A stretch of DNA of 24,978 bases, from positions 1-24,978 of the IMG/VR virus record IMGVR_UViG_3300017781_000120; one strand, written 5' to 3'. The stretch comes from a virus. Under the pieces are notes generated by a model that saw only the letters and a program-made list of their open reading frames with translations, did not search any database and was not told where the DNA came from. Of the stretch, positions 22,535 to 24,978 are shown piece by piece. Each line of letters opens with the position of its first letter. Position 1 is the stretch's first letter. The position numbers were made by a program, and so were the translations under genes.

Positions 22535-23152
22535 TTAAAGTGTAAATTCTGAATTTTCAACTTCAACTTCTTCAATCTTAGCTTCTTCTTCAATTTCTTC
22601 AATAGAATCTTCTAGATCAACTTGATTATCCTCCTCTTTCTTTTTTCTTCTAGAAGTTTTAGGTTCATCATCAGTTGGATTAGTTAATTCAGCTAATTTC
22701 TCTGCTGATACAGTTGTTCTTGGTGGAGCTCCGTTTGCTTCTCTAATAGCATCACCATTTGTATGAGCAACTAAAGTATCTCCTTCATCCGGATCAGTTG
22801 AATAGAATGTCTTTCTGTAGATAGGTTCACCGTGTCTACAACATACTATTTCAGTATCACCTGCAATTTTAAGATCTCTATCAGGATTATCAGCACTAAA
22901 TGCTTCCATTTGTTCTCTAATTACAATTTGTCCAGGTAGTTCTGTCTTATCAGCAATATTAATTGCTTGAAGATCTTCTACCTTACCGTGTATAAGTGTA
23001 CTTCTTGTAGATTTTTTTACCCATCCTTGGGCACCAAATGCTACTTTTTCTTGAGTCAGTCTAACGTGCCCGAATTCAGGGTTGTTTCTTGATACTCTAA
23101 TTACATTTCCTTGCTCATCTGGAGCAATAGTTACTTTACCATTGTCTGTCAT
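22535..23152 (-). CDS. Unknown protein with acidic C-terminal tail
   Basis: A 205-residue protein. The first ~150 residues are a compact beta-rich domain (GKVTIAPDEQGNVIRVSRNNPEFGHVRL, GAQGWVKKSTRSTLIHG, PGQIVIREQ, IVCCRHGEPIYRKTF). A basic KTSRRKKKEE segment follows, then a long Glu-rich tail ending in NSEFTL. A globular domain with a long acidic tail resembles SSB-like or DNA-mimicking accessory proteins, but I recognise no family. The gene has its own 45-base upstream gap and a strong terminator after a structured RNA, so it forms its own unit and is probably well expressed. Confidence 0.7.
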   Translation of the reverse strand: MTDNGKVTIAPDEQGNVIRVSRNNPEFGHVRLTQEKVAFGAQGWVKKSTRSTLIHGKVEDLQAINIADKTELPGQIVIREQMEAFSADNPDRDLKIAGDTEIVCCRHGEPIYRKTFYSTDPDEGDTLVAHTNGDAIREANGAPPRTTVSAEKLAELTNPTDDEPKTSRRKKKEEDNQVDLEDSIEEIEEEAKIEEVEVENSEFTL

Positions 23153-23197
23153 GTCAGTTTGGTTTTAAATTGGTTAATAAAATTGTGTGAATTGTTT

Positions 23198-23491
23198 CTA
23201 AATGTCATCAGGATGGAAGTATCCATCTAATAACTTGTCTATATCAGATATTTCATCTAATGATGGTTCTTTTTCATTTAAATATTCAATACCATCATTT
23301 TCTATACCTGTAGACTTTTCTACTTTACCTCTACTAATGTCTTTGAGGGAAGACTTATAAAAAGGATTTACTACATCTGAACTAAATTCATTACCTAAAC
23401 CATTAAGATCATTCAATTCTTCATCAGTCATTGAAAGAAATTGTTCAAGTGACATCTCTATCACTCTTCCGTTTGGTAATTGGTATAACAT
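23198..23491 (-). CDS. Small acidic protein with hairpin-flanked promoter
   Basis: I use the ATG at 23491 (97 residues, MLYQLPNGRVIEM...) rather than the GTG two codons upstream. Acidic and soluble; a LSMTDEELNDL helix, a serine/lysine-rich middle and a DEISDIDKLLDGYFHPDDI C-terminus. No family recognised. A TANNTTTG box ends five bases before the ATG, so transcription would begin at or very near the start codon (a leaderless or almost leaderless message). A large inverted repeat covers that box. Confidence 0.6.
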   Translation of the reverse strand: MLYQLPNGRVIEMSLEQFLSMTDEELNDLNGLGNEFSSDVVNPFYKSSLKDISRGKVEKSTGIENDGIEYLNEKEPSLDEISDIDKLLDGYFHPDDI

Positions 23492-23496
23492 AGTCA

Positions 23497-23504
23497 CAAA
23501 AGTA
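23497..23504 (-). promoter_or_regulatory. TANNTTTG box directly before the 97-aa gene
   Basis: The minus strand reads TACTTTTG, matching the Bacteroidota -7 consensus. A TTG is lacking at the usual 17-23 base distance; a T-run is present instead. The box lies within the right half of the hairpin at 23498-23535, so an operator or structural control is likely. Confidence 0.5.
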
Positions 23505-23535
23505 TGTAATTTATGTGTTCATAAAACATACTTTT
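23498..23535. repeat. Long inverted repeat overlapping the promoter
   Basis: Perfect 10-base arms AAAAGTATGT and ACATACTTTT (23498-23507 and 23526-23535) plus inner arms TTTATG/CATAAA around a TGTT loop give a 16-bp hairpin with a 2-base bulge. It can be an operator for a dimeric repressor, such as the winged-helix protein encoded just upstream, or a weak terminator for the genes above it. Confidence 0.65.
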
Positions 23536-23583
23536 CTTGTGTCAATGAAAATAAAAAGCAGTAGTATAGCTATCTATTGGTAT

Positions 23584-23835
23584 TTATCTTATAAGTTTTA
23601 TTATTTTACCACTTCTTTCTATACATTTTTTTATCTTTAACTCTTTCATTGACCTCCAAACGGTGCTATAACTAACACTTAACATGTCAGCTATAGTACC
23701 TATTGAAGGAAAACAAGTACGTTTTTTATTACAATGAACTGCAAGTACAGTATAAACTATCTTAGCATTAGTTGATACTTCAGGATCAGATATAACATTA
23801 TATGATACTATCCCAAACCTATACTTGGATTTCAT
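23584..23835 (-). CDS. Winged-helix DNA-binding protein (HTH_36-like)
   Basis: An 83-residue protein formed almost entirely of a helix-turn-helix domain: STNAKIVYTVLAVHC, then TCFPSIGTIADMLSVSYSTVWRSMKELKIKKCIERSG, the pattern of HTH_36 / replication-protein winged helices (residues ~22-80), with the recognition helix at SYSTVWRSMKEL. Full-length relatives in phages are replication initiators with extra C-terminal domains; this one is only the DNA-binding part, so a transcriptional regulator is more likely. It overlaps the upstream gene by 17 bases and is the last gene before the inverted repeat at 23498-23535, a good candidate target. Confidence 0.8.
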   Translation of the reverse strand: MKSKYRFGIVSYNVISDPEVSTNAKIVYTVLAVHCNKKRTCFPSIGTIADMLSVSYSTVWRSMKELKIKKCIERSGKIIKLIR

Positions 23836-24298
23836 TTTTAATAATCTTAAAATAAGGTATGTCTGATTCTTTTATTACATTTAAATCCATTGTATTAATT
23901 GATTCTTTTCTGTAAGTAAATTCATTATCATACCATACATATATATTCACTTTCATTTTGTGAGCATAAGGATTAAAATCATTACTATATGAATCATCAT
24001 CTAAAACTATACCATAAACGTAATCATCCTTTGTAGACAACCCCATGTCTATCATAGTATCTTGATCATAATCATCAAAAAAATATCTATTAGGTCTAAA
24101 CATTACATGTGATCCTTTTTTGACTGGTGTATACTTATTTCTAGCTACCAGTTCCAAAAACATTTCTAGATTATAATCAGGTAACATTGAGATAAATGCA
24201 TCAATCACAAATTGTTTATCACGTATACTCTTAGTAAACAAAGGATCAATCATTTGTTTTACTAAGCTTATTGGCATGTTTATCTTTCTATCACTCAT
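23819..24298 (-). CDS. Unknown protein
   Basis: I prefer the ATG at 24298 (159 residues, MSDRKINMPISLV...), which overlaps the upstream gene by 8 bases; an ATG at 24316 would give 165 residues. No family recognised. The N-terminal half is helical (DKQFVIDAFISMLPDYNLEMFLELVA), followed by a TPVKKGSHVMFRP strand, an acidic region (FFDDYDQDTMIDM; LDDDSYSNDF) and a beta-rich end with MKVNIYVWYDNEF. Cytoplasmic. It shares a message with the membrane protein above and the winged-helix gene below. Confidence 0.62.
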   Translation of the reverse strand: MSDRKINMPISLVKQMIDPLFTKSIRDKQFVIDAFISMLPDYNLEMFLELVARNKYTPVKKGSHVMFRPNRYFFDDYDQDTMIDMGLSTKDDYVYGIVLDDDSYSNDFNPYAHKMKVNIYVWYDNEFTYRKESINTMDLNVIKESDIPYFKIIKNEIQV

Positions 24299-24473
24299 CT
24301 GTATTCCTATTATCATTTATTATTTGTTCTGTTTCAACCACATTCATATCAGATTTAATGTAGCTTATTGATTTTATAAATGTAATCATTACTAAAAATA
24401 CTATAGCAAAACAACAAATAACTGCTTTAGTTATAAATTTCCATTCTTGTTTTAAAAATTTTAATGCACTCAT
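24291..24473 (-). CDS. Small single-pass membrane protein
   Basis: Sixty residues: a basic N-terminus (MSALKFLKQEWKFITK), one hydrophobic helix (AVICCFAIVFLVMITFI, about residues 17-33) and a polar, acidic C-terminal part of about 25 residues, predicted outside if the positive-inside rule holds. There is no cleavable-signal pattern. No family recognised. A hairpin-rich 212-base gap precedes it and may contain its promoter. It overlaps the next gene, which suggests coupled translation. Confidence 0.6.
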   Translation of the reverse strand: MSALKFLKQEWKFITKAVICCFAIVFLVMITFIKSISYIKSDMNVVETEQIINDNRNTDE

Positions 24474-24546
24474 AATTATCTTTTTATTTTTATTTATTAA
24501 TACTTTGTTGTCGTAACACTTGTCTTGTACATCCCGTAGTTAGAAA

Positions 24547-24574
24547 TAAGGGTGACAGTTTCCCATCACCCTTA
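24547..24574 (-). other. Strong hairpin in the leader of the 60-aa gene
   Basis: Perfect 9-base arms TAAGGGTGA and TCACCCTTA with a 10-base loop. In the minus-strand direction only TTATTTCT follows, so it is at best a weak terminator; it may instead stabilise the leader. No gene is seen in 24474-24692, which otherwise holds only the elements listed here. Confidence 0.5.
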
Positions 24575-24590
24575 GATCATCTCACTCACT

Positions 24591-24598
24591 CAAACTTA
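24591..24598 (-). promoter_or_regulatory. Possible promoter -7 box (TAAGTTTG)
   Basis: The minus strand matches TANNTTTG about 120 bases upstream of the 60-aa gene, with the start predicted near 24584 and the hairpin at 24547-24574 within the leader. There is no TTG at the proper distance, so this is a half match. Confidence 0.35.
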
Positions 24599-24632
24599 AT
24601 AATCAATGATTACTAAATTTCCCTTACGTTAT

Positions 24633-24688
24633 TACATATGTTATTATATGTATTAACTACTTGTGTTGTTAGTTGGTCACACGTGACC
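24633..24688. repeat. Two short inverted repeats, operator-like
   Basis: TACATAT-6-ATATGTA (24633-24652) and GGTCAC-AC-GTGACC (24675-24688) lie side by side, upstream of the TAAGTTTG box for minus-strand transcription. Each is the size of a dimeric repressor site. They could also form hairpins in RNA reading past the 34-residue gene. Confidence 0.45.
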
Positions 24689-24692
24689 ACAT

Positions 24693-24797
24693 TTAGAATA
24701 TATTTTCACATATTGCAACTGCAAGAGTTGTCAATACTATACCAACCCATCCTATCATCACAAGTTTACATGTTGTTTCATATTTCTCATCCTTCAT
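24693..24797 (-). CDS. 34-residue membrane protein
   Basis: An ATG at 24797 overlaps the final codons of the upstream gene and opens 34 codons ending in TAA at 24693. The product has a short charged start (MKDEKYETTCK) and one hydrophobic helix (LVMIGWVGIVLTTLAVAI) with ENIF at the end. The overlap and the well-formed helix support a real small gene. Function unknown. Confidence 0.55.
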   Translation of the reverse strand: MKDEKYETTCKLVMIGWVGIVLTTLAVAICENIF

Positions 24798-24978
24798 CTT
24801 TAAAAGTTTTTTTAGCTTTCTTAGTGAATTCATTAATAGTTCTTAATTTATTAATGTTTTCATAATGATTATTAAAATGTATACCATCATAAGTACGTAA
24901 AGATGTAGTCAATATATTAAAAGAAGTTATTGAAACTTTTATATACCCATTAGATAAGTCTACTTTCTTAACAAACTC
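24787..24978 (-). CDS. 3' end of an unknown gene
   Basis: The frame is open from the right edge of the window to a TGA at 24787-24789 (63 visible residues), so the gene starts outside. The visible part has NGYIKVSITSFNIL, then a polar stretch, then a Lys-rich helix (INEFTKKAKKTFKDEG). No family recognised. The stop overlaps the 34-residue gene's start region, showing the same tight coupling as elsewhere. Confidence 0.55.
   Translation of the reverse strand, partial: EFVKKVDLSNGYIKVSITSFNILTTSLRTYDGIHFNNHYENINKLRTINEFTKKAKKTFKDEG

Noticed and set aside
24638-24865. Plus-strand frame of 75 codons at the right end
   Set aside because: It is antisense to two coupled minus-strand frames and lacks a promoter; composition is typical of a shadow frame.
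1-24978. CRISPR array, integrase, insertion sequence or attachment site
   Set aside because: I found no regularly spaced direct repeats, no transposase or recombinase motifs and no tRNA-end duplication, so whether the phage is temperate cannot be judged here.

Overview
The window is a strongly AT-rich piece of a tailed double-stranded DNA phage genome, or a prophage or uncultured viral contig of that type. The host is probably a member of the Bacteroidota, perhaps a marine flavobacterium. Four things point there. Start codons follow A/T-rich stretches with no Shine-Dalgarno sequence. Several gene gaps carry TANNTTTG boxes, the -7 element of Bacteroides/Flavobacterium housekeeping promoters, and one has a TTG 19 bases upstream. 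One replication-region protein ends in NDLPF, the form of the SSB C-terminal tip that I associate with Bacteroidota. The replication proteins (small family-B polymerase, DnaB-type helicase, primase lacking a cysteine zinc finger) resemble those I know from phages of this phylum. The host is an inference; no host gene is present.

Layout. Bases 1-949 (+) are the 3' end of a tail-fibre gene, the edge of a structural module. It converges on the early/replication cluster, which is almost wholly on the minus strand, at a bidirectional terminator near 950-990. Read in the direction of transcription (high to low coordinates), the minus strand holds: (a) small regulatory or unknown genes with a winged-helix protein (22.5-25 kb); (b) an HNH protein, an SF2 helicase, a small lipoprotein and tiny membrane/zinc-ribbon genes (19.1-22.4 kb); (c) a lone plus-strand gene with its own promoter (18.4-19.1 kb); (d) the replication core: putative helicase loader, DnaB-like helicase, unknown gene, RecA-fold ATPase (Sak4/AAA_24-like), putative ssDNA-binding protein, DnaG-like primase and RusA-like resolvase (13.3-18.4 kb); (e) two small conserved phage genes, a VWA/HExxH protein, a MoxR-type AAA+ ATPase and two tandem paralogues (7.6-13.3 kb); (f) a PD-(D/E)XK nuclease, family-B DNA polymerase, DUF932 protein, SPL-family radical-SAM protein and small tail genes (1.0-7.6 kb).

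How it fits together. Overlapping stop/start codons tie most minus-strand genes into long operons. Polymerase, helicase, primase, ssDNA-binding protein, recombinase-type ATPase, nuclease and resolvase form a nearly self-sufficient replication/recombination set. The polymerase ends in QLNLF, a textbook beta-clamp-binding pentapeptide, which suggests it borrows the host sliding clamp. The ~394-aa paralogue ends in an SSB-like tip, which suggests contact with host SSB-binding proteins. The MoxR/VWA pair is a putative AAA+ remodelling machine set among the replication genes.

The few gene gaps are rich in RNA structure: conventional terminators, a multi-branched 79-nt element at 22448-22526, a stem plus U-run directly before the primase start, a folded leader before the radical-SAM gene, and a terminator-like hairpin inside the VWA gene. 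These RNA elements, the C-terminal peptides and the MoxR/VWA/paralogue module are the most novel-looking parts. No tRNA, rRNA, CRISPR array, insertion sequence or integrase was recognised.
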